The notes under the pieces were generated by a model. That model was not told where the DNA came from and ran no database searches. It saw only the letters and a list, made by a program, of their open reading frames with translations. Shown in pieces: positions 7,131 to 15,902 of a stretch of 64,000 nucleotides of DNA; position 1 is the stretch's first letter, and each line of letters opens with the position of its first letter. This stretch comes from DASYRM01 sp036004405 (GTDB lineage Bacteria > Acidobacteriota > Vicinamibacteria > Vicinamibacterales > UBA2999), in the NCBI GenBank assembly GCA_036004405.1, contig DASYRM010000028.1, positions 1 to 64,000 of the forward strand. The letters run 5' to 3'. The translations under genes were made by a program, and so were the position numbers.

Positions 7131-10100
7131 TCAATGCCCCTCCGCGGGCGTCGCGACGTCCAGGCGCGGATGCGCCACGGGCGTGCGGACCCGATCGAAC
7201 AGCCGTCCGAGCACGGTGTAGAAGACCGGGGTGAGGAACAGGCCGAACAGCGTCACGCCGAGCATGCCGGCGAACACCGCGATGCCCATCGCCTGTCGAA
7301 TCTCGAAGCCCGCGCCCGACGAGAACACCAGCGGGACGACGCCCATGATGAACGCGAGCGACGTCATCAGAATCGGGCGCAGCCGGATGCGGCAGGCCTC
7401 GAGCACCGCCTCGACGTGTGACCGCCCCTCGGCTTCGCGCTCTTTCGCGAACTCGACGATCAGAATCGCGTTCTTGCACGCCAGCCCGGCGAGGACGAGA
7501 AAGCTGACCTGCGTGAACACGTTGTTGTCGCCGCCGGTGAGCCACACGCCCGCGATGGCCGAGAAGAGCACCATCGGGACGATCAGGATGACGCTGAGCG
7601 GCAGCGTCCAGCTCTCGTACAGCGCGGCCAGCACGATGTAGACCAGCAGCACGCAGAGCGGGAAGATCAGGAGCATCGTGTTGCCGGCGAGCAGCTCCTG
7701 ATACGCGAGCTCCGTCCACTCGAACGACATGCCTGGCGGCAGCTGGGTGTCGAGGATGCCGGCGATGGCCGTCTGGGCCTGACCCGAGCTGAAGCCCGGC
7801 GCCGGACCGCCGTTGATCTCGGCGGCGGGATAGCCGTTGTAGTGCATCACCTGGTCGGGCCCGTAGCCGCGCGAGACGCTGACGATCGATCCGAGCGGCA
7901 CCATCGCACCGCGGTCGTTGCGCGTCTGGAGCCGTCGAATCTGCTCGGGCTGCAGGCGGAAATCGGACTCGGCCTGGGCGTTGACCTGATACGTGCGGCC
8001 AAAGCGGTTGAAGTCGTTGACGTACAGCGAGCCGAGATAGACCTGCAACGTCTCGAACACGTCGGTCAACGACACCCCGTAGCTCTTCACCCGCTCGCGA
8101 TCGACGTTGGCGTCGATCTGCGGCACGCTCACCTGGAAGCTCGAAAAGAGTCCCGCCAGCGCCGGAGCGGTCTGGCCCGTCGCCAGCCCCTTCTGCACCT
8201 GCGCGTAGAGGTTTTCGAAGCCGGCGCCGCCGCGGTCCTCCACGTACAACTTGAAGCCGCCGACCGTCCCCAGCCCCTGCACCGGCGGCGGCGGGAAGAT
8301 CGCCACGATCGACTCGGGAATGTCCGCGAAGAACTGCTGGTTCAGGGCGCCCACGATCGCGCCGGCACTCAGATCCGGACGCTTCCGCTCTTCCGACGGC
8401 TTCAGCACGACGAACGCGATCCCCGTGTTGGGCGAGTTGACGAAGCCGTTGATCGACAACCCCGGGAAGGCGACGGAGCTCAGGACGCCCGGGTGCTTCA
8501 TCGCGATGTCGGACATCTTCCGGATCACCGCATCGGTGCGGTCGAGCGTGGCACCGTCTGGCAGCTGCGCGAACGCCACCAGGTACTCCTTGTCCTGCGT
8601 CGGCACGAAGCCTGGCGGCACGCGCGAGAAGCCGGCGGCGGTCAGCCCGATCAGCCCCACGTACAGCGCCACCGCGACGAAGGACATCCGCAGCACGCGG
8701 GCGACCCCGGACGTGTAGGCGCCGGAGGCGCGGCCGAAGAACGCGTTGAAGCGGCGGAAGAACCACCCGAAGAGCCGGTCGGCCGTGCGCTGGACCACAT
8801 CGCGCGACGCGTCGCGCGGCCTCAGCAGGCGCGAGGCGAGTGCCGGGCTCAACGTCAGCGAGTTGAGCGCGGAGATGACCGTCGAGAACGCGATCGTGAG
8901 GGCGAACTGGCGATAGAACTGGCCGGTGAGGCCGCTGACGAACGCCGTCGGCACGAAGACCGCGCACAGCACCAGCGCGATCGCGATGATCGGCCCGGAC
9001 ACTTCCTCCATCGCGCGCCGGGTCGCTTCAATGGGCGTGAGCCCGCGCTCGATGTGCCGCTCGACGTTCTCCACGACGACGATCGCATCGTCGACGACGA
9101 TGCCGATCGAGAGAACGAGGCCGAAGAGCGACAGCGTGTTCAGCGAGAACCCGAAGCCGAGCATCACGGCGAAGGTGCCGATGAGCGACACGGGGACGGC
9201 GACGAGCGGGATGATCGACGCGCGCCACGTCTGCAGGAACACCATCACGACGAGGACGACCAGCAGAATCGCTTCGAAGAGGGTCTCGACGACTCCGGTG
9301 ATCGAGTTGCGGACGAAGACCGTCGGGTCGTAGACGATGCGGTAGTCGACCCCTTGCGGGAAGCTCTGCTTCAGCCGCTCCATCGTGGCGCGCACCTGGT
9401 CGGAGGCCTCGAGGGCGTTGGTGCCGGGACGCTGGAAGATGCCGATCGCCACCGCGGGCTTGTTGTCGAGCAAGGCCCGGAGCGCGTAGAGGTTCGAGCC
9501 GAGCTCCACCCGGCCGACGTCGCGCACGCGCGTGATCTGTCCATCCGGCGTCGCGCGGACGACGATGTCGGCAAACTCGTCCTCGGTCGTCAGACGGCCG
9601 CGGGCGTTCACCGAGAGCTGGAACTGCGTATCGACCGGGGCCGGCGGCGCGCCGAGCACACCGGCGGCCACCTGGACGTTCTGCTCGCGGATCGCCCGGA
9701 TGACGTCCGTGGTCGTCAGCTGCCGCGAAGCGAGGCGATCGGGATCCAGCCAGATCCGCATGCTGAACTCGCCGGCGCCGAACACCTGCGCGCTTCCGAC
9801 ACCGGGGATGCGCGTCAGCTCGTCCCGCACGCGCAGGTGGGCGTAGTTGGCCAGATACAGGTTGTCGTAGCGCTCGTCGGGCGAGACGAGGTGCACGACC
9901 ATGATGAAGTCGGGCGTCGATTTCTCGGTGACCACGCCGATGCGCTGCACTTCGGCGGGCAGCCGCGGCAGCGCCTGCGCCACCCGGTTCTGCACCTGCA
10001 CCTGCGCCTTGTCGAGATCGGTCCCCAGCGCAAACGTAATCGTCAGCTGCATCCGCCCGTCGGACGTCGCCTGCGAGAACGTGTAGAGCAGGTCCTCGAC

Positions 10101-10319
10101 GCCGTTGATCTGCTGTTCGAGCGGCGAGGCGACGGTCTCGGCGATGACCTTCGGGTTGGCGCCGGGATAGGCCGCGCGCACGACCACCGTGGGCGGCGCG
10201 ACCTGCGGGTACTCGCTGATCGGCAGCTTGACGAGCGCAATTGCCCCGGCCGCCACGATCAGCAGCGACAGGACGGCGGCGAAGATCGGCCGATCGATGA
10301 AGAACTTCGAGAAATTCAT
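7131..10319 (-). CDS. HAE1-type RND multidrug efflux permease
   Basis: A 1062-aa inner-membrane proton-driven pump of the AcrB/MexF class. The start MNFSKFFIDRPIFAAVLS is typical and is chosen over upstream in-frame codons, which read through a palindrome. The PISEYPQVAPPTVVV stretch, the transmembrane block with GFSLNTLSLFGLVLSIGIVVDDAIVVVENVER containing the proton-relay DD pair, the duplicated periplasmic loops, and the second membrane half ending in GLFLTPVFYTVL are all present; length matches the family. It would pump lipophilic drugs, solvents or signals from the periplasm through the outer-membrane factor. The gene lies 7 bases after the adaptor stop and 2 bases before the channel gene, forming one operon opposite a two-component system. 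Confidence 0.95.
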   Translation of the reverse strand: MNFSKFFIDRPIFAAVLSLLIVAAGAIALVKLPISEYPQVAPPTVVVRAAYPGANPKVIAETVASPLEQQINGVEDLLYTFSQATSDGRMQLTITFALGTDLDKAQVQVQNRVAQALPRLPAEVQRIGVVTEKSTPDFIMVVHLVSPDERYDNLYLANYAHLRVRDELTRIPGVGSAQVFGAGEFSMRIWLDPDRLASRQLTTTDVIRAIREQNVQVAAGVLGAPPAPVDTQFQLSVNARGRLTTEDEFADIVVRATPDGQITRVRDVGRVELGSNLYALRALLDNKPAVAIGIFQRPGTNALEASDQVRATMERLKQSFPQGVDYRIVYDPTVFVRNSITGVVETLFEAILLVVLVVMVFLQTWRASIIPLVAVPVSLIGTFAVMLGFGFSLNTLSLFGLVLSIGIVVDDAIVVVENVERHIERGLTPIEATRRAMEEVSGPIIAIALVLCAVFVPTAFVSGLTGQFYRQFALTIAFSTVISALNSLTLSPALASRLLRPRDASRDVVQRTADRLFGWFFRRFNAFFGRASGAYTSGVARVLRMSFVAVALYVGLIGLTAAGFSRVPPGFVPTQDKEYLVAFAQLPDGATLDRTDAVIRKMSDIAMKHPGVLSSVAFPGLSINGFVNSPNTGIAFVVLKPSEERKRPDLSAGAIVGALNQQFFADIPESIVAIFPPPPVQGLGTVGGFKLYVEDRGGAGFENLYAQVQKGLATGQTAPALAGLFSSFQVSVPQIDANVDRERVKSYGVSLTDVFETLQVYLGSLYVNDFNRFGRTYQVNAQAESDFRLQPEQIRRLQTRNDRGAMVPLGSIVSVSRGYGPDQVMHYNGYPAAEINGGPAPGFSSGQAQTAIAGILDTQLPPGMSFEWTELAYQELLAGNTMLLIFPLCVLLVYIVLAALYESWTLPLSVILIVPMVLFSAIAGVWLTGGDNNVFTQVSFLVLAGLACKNAILIVEFAKEREAEGRSHVEAVLEACRIRLRPILMTSLAFIMGVVPLVFSSGAGFEIRQAMGIAVFAGMLGVTLFGLFLTPVFYTVLGRLFDRVRTPVAHPRLDVATPAEGH

Positions 10320-10326
10320 GACGGCC

Positions 10327-11538
10327 TCAATTCGTCGCGTTGGCTTCGTTGCCTTCGTGGGGGCCACCTTCAGGTGGCCCATCCGCGACCGCGGTGACCT
10401 GCACGCCTGGACGGATCCGCTGCAGCCCGTTGACGACCACCGACTCGCCCGCCTGGAGACCGCCGCGGACCACGCGCAGGCCGTCGACGACCGGACCGAG
10501 CGTCACCGGCCGGTATTCGATCTGGTGCCTCGGCGTGACGACGTAGACGAACTTCTTGCTCAGGTCGGTACCGACCGCGCGGTCCTGAATCAGCAGGCGG
10601 CGAGCGCGGCCCGAACCGGCCAGGCGCAGCCGCACGAAGAGCCCCGGGGTCAGCTGGCCGTCGGTGTTGCGGAACACCGCGCGGCCGCGAATCGTGCCCG
10701 TCGCGCTATCGAGCTGGTTGTCGAGGAAGTCGAGCGTCCCTTCGCGCGGATAGCCCTCGTCGTTGGCGAGCGCCATGGTGATGCGTCGTTCGATCGCCCC
10801 GCGATTCTGCGCTTTGCTCCCACCGGTGTATTTCAGGTAGACCTGCTCGTCGGCATCGAAGTACGCGTAGACCGGATCGAGCGACACCACGGTCGTCAGC
10901 AGCGTGGCCTCCCCGGGTCCGTTCGACACCAGGTTGCCTTCGGTGACGATGGCGCGGCCGACGCGCCCGTTGATGGGCGAGGTGACCTGCGTGAACTCGA
11001 GGTTCAGCGCCGCGGCACGCAACGCGGCTTCCACCGCCGCCACCTGCGCCGCCGATTCCTGCGCGAACGACGCGCGGCGGTCGCGCTCTTCGTTGGCGAT
11101 GGCGTTCTCGTGCTGCAGCCGCTCGGCGCGGGCCAGCTCGCTGTTCGCGCGCTCCACCGTCGCACGAGCGCGGGCGAGCTCGGCCTGCAACCGATCGACC
11201 TCGGTCTGGAACGGCCGCGGATCGATCTGGAACAGCAGGTCGCCCTTGCGGACCATCGCACCTTCCGAGAAGCGAACCGCGGACACATACCCCGAGACGC
11301 GCGGCCGCACTTCCACCGAGTCGACCGCCTGAAGCCGGCCGGTGAACTCGTCCCACTCGGTCACCTCGCGCTCGATGACGGGGGCCACGGCCACCTGCGA
11401 TGGCGGCGGCGCGCCCTGCTGCGCGGCGGTCCTGGTGCAGGCGGCGACGACGACGGTAAGGGCGAGCGGCGCGCACAGAAGCGCGAGGCGAATGGCCGAC
11501 GAGAGGTGCGATGACGGGGACATGATCGAAGGGTTCAT
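10327..11538 (-). CDS. RND efflux periplasmic adaptor (membrane fusion protein)
   Basis: A 403-aa HlyD/AcrA-type lipoprotein linking pump and outer-membrane channel. The lipobox VAAC puts the lipidated Cys at 34 when starting at the ATG at 11538; an ATG 15 bases downstream is an alternative, and neither has a convincing ribosome site. The half-lipoyl motif (VEVRPRVSGYVSAVRFSEGAMVRKGDLLFQIDPRPF), a coiled-coil hairpin rich in RAELARARATVERA, the second lipoyl half (FTQVTSPINGRVGRAIVTEGNLV) and beta-barrel follow in order. The last 17 residues, GPPEGGPHEGNEANATN, are low-complexity and largely encoded by a palindromic repeat at 10361-10380, so the native C-terminus seems to have been replaced or extended. 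First gene of the efflux operon. Confidence 0.93.
   Translation of the reverse strand: MNPSIMSPSSHLSSAIRLALLCAPLALTVVVAACTRTAAQQGAPPPSQVAVAPVIEREVTEWDEFTGRLQAVDSVEVRPRVSGYVSAVRFSEGAMVRKGDLLFQIDPRPFQTEVDRLQAELARARATVERANSELARAERLQHENAIANEERDRRASFAQESAAQVAAVEAALRAAALNLEFTQVTSPINGRVGRAIVTEGNLVSNGPGEATLLTTVVSLDPVYAYFDADEQVYLKYTGGSKAQNRGAIERRITMALANDEGYPREGTLDFLDNQLDSATGTIRGRAVFRNTDGQLTPGLFVRLRLAGSGRARRLLIQDRAVGTDLSKKFVYVVTPRHQIEYRPVTLGPVVDGLRVVRGGLQAGESVVVNGLQRIRPGVQVTAVADGPPEGGPHEGNEANATN
10361..10380. repeat. REP-like palindrome in the 3' end of the adaptor gene
   Basis: Perfect palindrome GGGCCACC-TTCA-GGTGGCCC. It lies entirely within the coding region of the efflux adaptor and supplies part of its C-terminal tail (GPPEGGP on the minus strand). 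Confidence 0.88.
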
Positions 11539-11587
11539 GACCCGCAGTCTGGCGCTCGCGACCACACGTCCACAATCGGGCAGTGGG

Positions 11588-11651
11588 CGCAGATCGGCCT
11601 CGCGCTAGAGGATCACCTCCGCACTCGCCCTGTTGCCCAGACCGATCTGCG
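11588..11651. promoter_or_regulatory. inverted repeat between efflux operon and two-component genes
   Basis: Arms CGCAGATCGG (11588-11597) and CCGATCTGCG (11642-11651) are a perfect 10-base inverted repeat with a 44-base spacer, placed in the divergent intergenic region between the efflux adaptor and the histidine kinase. The long spacer is more like a pair of operator half-sites than a hairpin. A possible -10 GATAAT (11712-11717) lies close to the kinase ATG. Binding by the adjacent NarL-type regulator is inference. Confidence 0.45.
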
Positions 11652-11725
11652 ACTTTCGGCCGAGGGCGCACTCATCCATGCGTCCCCTCGCGTCCCGTTG
11701 CACGCCCGGGCGATAATCGACAGGT

Positions 11726-13099
11726 ATGAAAGAAGACACTCTCGTCCCCGGATGCCCGGCTGAGGCCGCGGCGTCACCGGCCCAGGATCAGAGCGGCGGA
11801 TGCGGCGGCGACGCGATCGACAGCCACGTGCGTCGGGTGGCCGACTCCGGCGACCCGGTGGCGCTGCGCGCCGCGCTGCTGCACGAAGCGGCCGAGCGGC
11901 GACGTGCCGAGTGCCTGGCGAACATCCAGACCGAGATCACGAAGTACATGCTCGAGCTGATGGGCCGAGGTCCGGACCTCGACGCGTTCTTCCGTGCCCT
12001 GCTCAAGACACTGGCCGAGGAGGGCGAGAGCTACGCCGCCGGTGTGTGGCTGCTCGACGAAGACAAGGAGTCGTGCGACTTCTGGATGGCGCACCTCTTT
12101 GGCGAAGTGTTCGACGCCTCGACCGCCAATCCGACCTATTCGCCACGACTCGAGATGGCGCGTCTCCTCTACGACTACAAGCCGGGATGGGAGCAGACCG
12201 TCGCGTACAGCGGCGATGATGAACGGCTGCCACAGGCGGTGCGCGACTTCAACCGCGAGCAGCGCCTGTCGTCCACGCTGGTGGCGCCGCTCGTGCTCGC
12301 GCGGAAGAACCTTGGCTGGATCACGCTCTGCGTCGCCGACCAGCAGCCCGAGGGCGGATTGTGGTGGCGCATCGGGCTGGTCGAAGCGGTGGCGCGACAC
12401 GCGGCGCTGGCGCTGCACAAGAGCCGCATCTACGAGCAAAAGCAGGCCGAGGAGCGCCGGAAGGCGATCCTCGAGGAGCGCAACCGCCTCGCGCGCGACA
12501 TTCACGACAACCTGGCGCAGGGCTTCGGCGCGATCCTGATGCAGCTGCAGGCGGCGCAGCGCGAAGGCACGCCGCTGCCGCCGACTGTCGCGCGCACCAT
12601 CGACGTCGCCGTCGGTCTCGCCAGGACGCACCTCGTCGAGGCGCGGCGGTCCGTCGGCGCGCTCCGCCCGAACGTCGGCGACGGCGAGGACATCGCCAAG
12701 GCCATCCGCCGGGTCGCCGAGCTTGCGCAGATGACCTCGGACATCCCGATCGACCTCGAGCTCGAAGAGCTCCCGCGCTGCGGCGACGGCGTCGAGCGCG
12801 AGATCATCGGCATCGCACAGGAGGCGCTCACCAACGCGGTCCGCCACGCGCGCGCCCGGCACATCACCGTTCGCGCCTCCGCCGTCAAGTCGATCGGCTT
12901 GCGGCTGTCGATTGCCGACGACGGACGCGGGATTCCGCGGGAGCGGTCATCGGGCGGATTCGGGATGACCAGCATGCAGGAGCGCGCCGATCGCATCGGC
13001 GCATCGCTGACCATCGTGACGGCGCCGCGCAACGGCACCGAGGTGCTGCTCGCGTGGGAGCCGTCCCACCTGGTGACGCCAGCCCATGCCCTCAACTGA
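11726..13099 (+). CDS. NarL/DegS-type sensor histidine kinase with GAF domain
   Basis: A 457-aa soluble-looking kinase without obvious membrane helices. Residues about 65-235 look like a GAF sensor domain; the HisKA_3 motif RLARDIHDNLAQGFGAI puts the phosphorylated His at 260; the HATPase_c domain carries EALTNAVRHARA, DDGRGIP and GFGMTSMQERA. It would autophosphorylate on an unknown, probably cytoplasmic, signal and pass the phosphate to the response regulator whose start codon lies inside its 3' end (14-base overlap). The GATAAT box 8 bases before the ATG suggests a nearly leaderless transcript. Divergent placement from the RND efflux operon suggests control of that operon. Confidence 0.92.
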   Translation: MKEDTLVPGCPAEAAASPAQDQSGGCGGDAIDSHVRRVADSGDPVALRAALLHEAAERRRAECLANIQTEITKYMLELMGRGPDLDAFFRALLKTLAEEGESYAAGVWLLDEDKESCDFWMAHLFGEVFDASTANPTYSPRLEMARLLYDYKPGWEQTVAYSGDDERLPQAVRDFNREQRLSSTLVAPLVLARKNLGWITLCVADQQPEGGLWWRIGLVEAVARHAALALHKSRIYEQKQAEERRKAILEERNRLARDIHDNLAQGFGAILMQLQAAQREGTPLPPTVARTIDVAVGLARTHLVEARRSVGALRPNVGDGEDIAKAIRRVAELAQMTSDIPIDLELEELPRCGDGVEREIIGIAQEALTNAVRHARARHITVRASAVKSIGLRLSIADDGRGIPRERSSGGFGMTSMQERADRIGASLTIVTAPRNGTEVLLAWEPSHLVTPAHALN

Positions 13100-13754
13100 C
13101 GTGGCCCCATCCCCCGCTCCGGCGACGGCGACGAAGCGCGCGAGCGTGCTGCTGGTCGATGACCACGCATTGCTGCGCACCGGCGTCGCCAACATCATCA
13201 ATCAGGAAGCGGACCTCTACGTGGTGGCCGAGGCCGGCAACGGCGTCGAAGCGCTCGAGGCCTGGGACCGCGTCAAGCCCGACGTCACGCTGCTCGACCT
13301 GCGGATGCCGGTGATGGAAGGGGTCGAGGTCGTGCACCGGCTGCGCGAGCGCGACCCGCGGGCGCGGGTGATCGTGCTCACGACCTACGACACTGATGAA
13401 GAAATCTCACGGGCGCTGAAGGCGGGCGCCAAGGCGTTCGTCCTGAAGGACATCTCCGCCGACGATCTCGTCACCTGCATCCGCGACGTGCTGGCCGGGA
13501 AGACCTACCTGGCACCCGCCGCTGCGGCCAAGCTCGCCGAAGACGTGACCCGCGTACAGCTCACGCCGCGTGAGCTGGCGACGCTGCGCCTGATGGCCGA
13601 CGGCAAATCGAACAAGGAGATCGCCAACGAGCTGGGGATCAGCGACCGCACGGTGAAGACCCACCTCGGACACCTGTTCGAGAAGCTGGGCGTCACCAGC
13701 CGCACCGAGGCCGTGAAGATCGCGACGCGGCGAGGGCTGGTGCGGCTCGAATAG
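13086..13754 (+). CDS. NarL/FixJ-family response regulator
   Basis: A 222-aa response regulator. The receiver domain has the acidic pair D25-D26, the phospho-acceptor D71 in TLLDLRMPVMEG, T99 and K121 in FVLKD. A LuxR-type helix-turn-helix occupies the last 60-65 residues (LTPRELATLRLMADGKSNKEIANELGISDRTVKTHL). The N-terminal 18 residues are a proline/alanine-rich extension, so a later start is possible, but the ATG at 13086 is the first in frame. It pairs with the overlapping kinase gene and is the likely DNA-binding partner of the inverted repeat between the kinase and the efflux operon. Confident on class, target inferred. Confidence 0.93.
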   Translation: MPSTDVAPSPAPATATKRASVLLVDDHALLRTGVANIINQEADLYVVAEAGNGVEALEAWDRVKPDVTLLDLRMPVMEGVEVVHRLRERDPRARVIVLTTYDTDEEISRALKAGAKAFVLKDISADDLVTCIRDVLAGKTYLAPAAAAKLAEDVTRVQLTPRELATLRLMADGKSNKEIANELGISDRTVKTHLGHLFEKLGVTSRTEAVKIATRRGLVRLE

Positions 13755-13762
13755 CTACCGAC

Positions 13763-13782
13763 GGGCCGCCTGAAGGCGGCCC
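13763..13782. repeat. REP-like palindrome between convergent genes
   Basis: GGGCCGCC-TGAA-GGCGGCCC followed by CCACG, lying between the convergent response-regulator and PilB-type genes, 9 bases after the first stop codon and 8 bases before the second. Could act as a two-way 3' hairpin. Confidence 0.85.
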
Positions 13783-13789
13783 CCACGGC

Positions 13790-15712
13790 TCACACCGCGA
13801 CCAGCGAGCGCATGCGGTAGATGGTCGCGTACGGCAGCGTCCGCATCAGCTCTTCCAGATTCGTGACGCCCTCTTTCAGCAGGTAGAGGGCGTTTTCGGC
13901 CATCGAATAGGTGGAGTTGACGGCGCTCTCGACCAGCTCGTCGCGGGGCGCCGACTTGTTGATCAGGATCACGTCGGCGTTGCTCGGAATCCACAGCTCG
14001 GCCACGATGCGCCGTCCCTTGTAGCCGCTGAAATCGCACTTGACGCAGCCGCGGCCCCGATACCACTTGAGGTCGGCCGGCACCTCGTCGAAGAACTCGC
14101 GCATGAGATCCGGCGGCGGCGTGTAGGTCTCGCGGCAGTCGGTGCAGATGGTGCGGACCAGACGCTGCGACAGCACGCCCGCGAGCGAGGCGCCCACCAG
14201 CGTGGGCTCGACGCCAAGGTCCACCAGGCGCGACACCACCGACACCGCGTCGCTCGTGTGCAACGTGCTGAGCAGCAGGTGGCCGGTCATCGCGGCACGC
14301 AGCGCCATCTCGGCGGTGTCGTGGTCGCGGATCTCGCCCACCATGATCACTTCCGGATCGTGGCGGAGAAATGCACGCAGGTAGCTGGCAAACGTGTTGC
14401 CGATGCGCTCGTCCACTTCCGACTGGCTGAACTGCTCGTAGACGTACTCGATGGGATCTTCGGCCGTCAGTACGCGGATCTCGGGCCGGTGGATGCTCTG
14501 CAGCGCGGCGTAGAGCGTGGTGCTCTTGCCCGACCCGGTGGGGCCGGTGATGAGGACGATGCCCGACGTGCGCGTGAGCAGCCGCTTCAACTGCTCGGTG
14601 ACCGACGACGCGAACTTCAGGCTGTCGATCGATTTGGGCGCGCGGCGCCGGTCGAGGATGCGGACCACCACGCTTTCGCCGTAGTAGCTCGGCATCACCG
14701 AGACGCGAAGGTCGAAGTCGAGCATGTCGCCCGCCGGTCCTTCGGCGCGCAGGCGGAAGCTGCCGTCCTGGGGACGGCGCCGCTCCGAGATATCGAGCTT
14801 GCCCAGAATCTTGACGCGCGACACGATCGACAGCACGTTTTCGTTGCACGCCTGCTGCAAGGAGCCGAGATCGAGCTCGCGCAGCACGCCGTCGATGCGG
14901 AAGCGGATGTGCAGCCGGTTCCGCGACAGCGGCTCCATATGGACGTCGCTGCAGCCGCGGCTGATCGCGATGTTGAAGATCTGCCGGACGATGTCGTCGG
15001 CGCGGCGGCTCTGCGCCGTGTACTCCTTGCCGAGCGCGTGGTCCTCGGTGTCCTGCACGAGCTCGAGGCTTTCGAGCGCGTCGACCTCCGCCGCGTTGGC
15101 GCTGGGTGAGTAGAGCCTGGCGATGGCGTCCTGGATGGCGCGCCCCGAACTGGTGACGACGCGGATGATGCAGCCGGTGGACTGCGCCAGCTCCTCCGCC
15201 GCTTCGAGATCGGACGGATCGTTCATCGCCACGGTGAGCGTCTGGCCCACTTGCGACACCGGCACGACCACGTTGCGGACGGCGTAGGTGTGGTTGATCA
15301 GGCGCGCGAGCGACTGCTCGATCTGGAGGCGCGTCAGATCCAGATACGGCACGTTCATCTGCAGGCACAGCGCCTGCCGCATCTGCTCTTCGGTGACGTA
15401 GCCCAGCTTGATCAGCGTCTCGCCGAGCGGCAGCGCGAGCTCCGGCTGCTCCTCGAGCGCCCGTGTGAGCTGCGCATCGGTGATGGCGCCGGCCTTGATG
15501 AGGAGCTCGCCAAGCTTCGGGCGCATCTTCGCCCACTCGAGCAGCAGGTGGAGCTGGCGCCGGGTCACGAGACCGCGGTCGATGAGCACCTGCCCGAGCG
15601 GCACATACGCTGGGGCCGCCTTCTGGAAGTCCAAAGCTTCCTGAAGGTCCGGGGCCGTGATCAGACGGCGTTGGATCAGCAGGTCGCCGAGGCGGGTTTC
15701 GGGTTGGCTCAC
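13790..15712 (-). CDS. PilB/GspE-type assembly ATPase with tandem MshEN domains
   Basis: A 640-aa cytoplasmic ATPase for type IV pilus or type II secretion assembly. I chose the GTG at 15712 because AGGAA lies upstream with good spacing and the conserved region begins directly after it; upstream codons are non-conserved. Two MshEN domains fill residues 1-155, each with paired RLGxxLxxxxxIxxxxLxxAL motifs (RLGDLL, PLGQVL, KLGELL, PLGETL), a fold known to bind cyclic di-GMP. The ATPase domain has Walker A GPTGSGKSTT near residues 387-396, the Asp box, Walker B MVGEIRDHDTAEMAL, and a zinc tetrad CTDC...CVKC near 523-556. No other pilus genes are adjacent. The neighbouring divergent gene encodes an HD-GYP protein, linking both to cyclic di-GMP. 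Confidence 0.93.
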   Translation of the reverse strand: MSQPETRLGDLLIQRRLITAPDLQEALDFQKAAPAYVPLGQVLIDRGLVTRRQLHLLLEWAKMRPKLGELLIKAGAITDAQLTRALEEQPELALPLGETLIKLGYVTEEQMRQALCLQMNVPYLDLTRLQIEQSLARLINHTYAVRNVVVPVSQVGQTLTVAMNDPSDLEAAEELAQSTGCIIRVVTSSGRAIQDAIARLYSPSANAAEVDALESLELVQDTEDHALGKEYTAQSRRADDIVRQIFNIAISRGCSDVHMEPLSRNRLHIRFRIDGVLRELDLGSLQQACNENVLSIVSRVKILGKLDISERRRPQDGSFRLRAEGPAGDMLDFDLRVSVMPSYYGESVVVRILDRRRAPKSIDSLKFASSVTEQLKRLLTRTSGIVLITGPTGSGKSTTLYAALQSIHRPEIRVLTAEDPIEYVYEQFSQSEVDERIGNTFASYLRAFLRHDPEVIMVGEIRDHDTAEMALRAAMTGHLLLSTLHTSDAVSVVSRLVDLGVEPTLVGASLAGVLSQRLVRTICTDCRETYTPPPDLMREFFDEVPADLKWYRGRGCVKCDFSGYKGRRIVAELWIPSNADVILINKSAPRDELVESAVNSTYSMAENALYLLKEGVTNLEELMRTLPYATIYRMRSLVAV

Positions 15713-15902
15713 GTGTGTTCCTGCGAAAGAACGCGCAATCCGGCGCCGCTTCGAGCCGTTCGGCTCCTGCCCGGCGCGGGTGTCTCGTCCCAGATCACTA
15801 TCGGACACAGCGTTGTCCCAATGCAGCACGCCTGCCGGCGGTAACGGCACAGGAATTACCTCACCTGCACCGGCACACCGCTTGCCCCTTCGTAACCCGG
15901 AT

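Noticed and set aside
7842..10397. An 851-codon open frame opposite the RND pump gene
   Set aside because: Same reason: antisense shadow of a clear pump gene, no domain recognisable.
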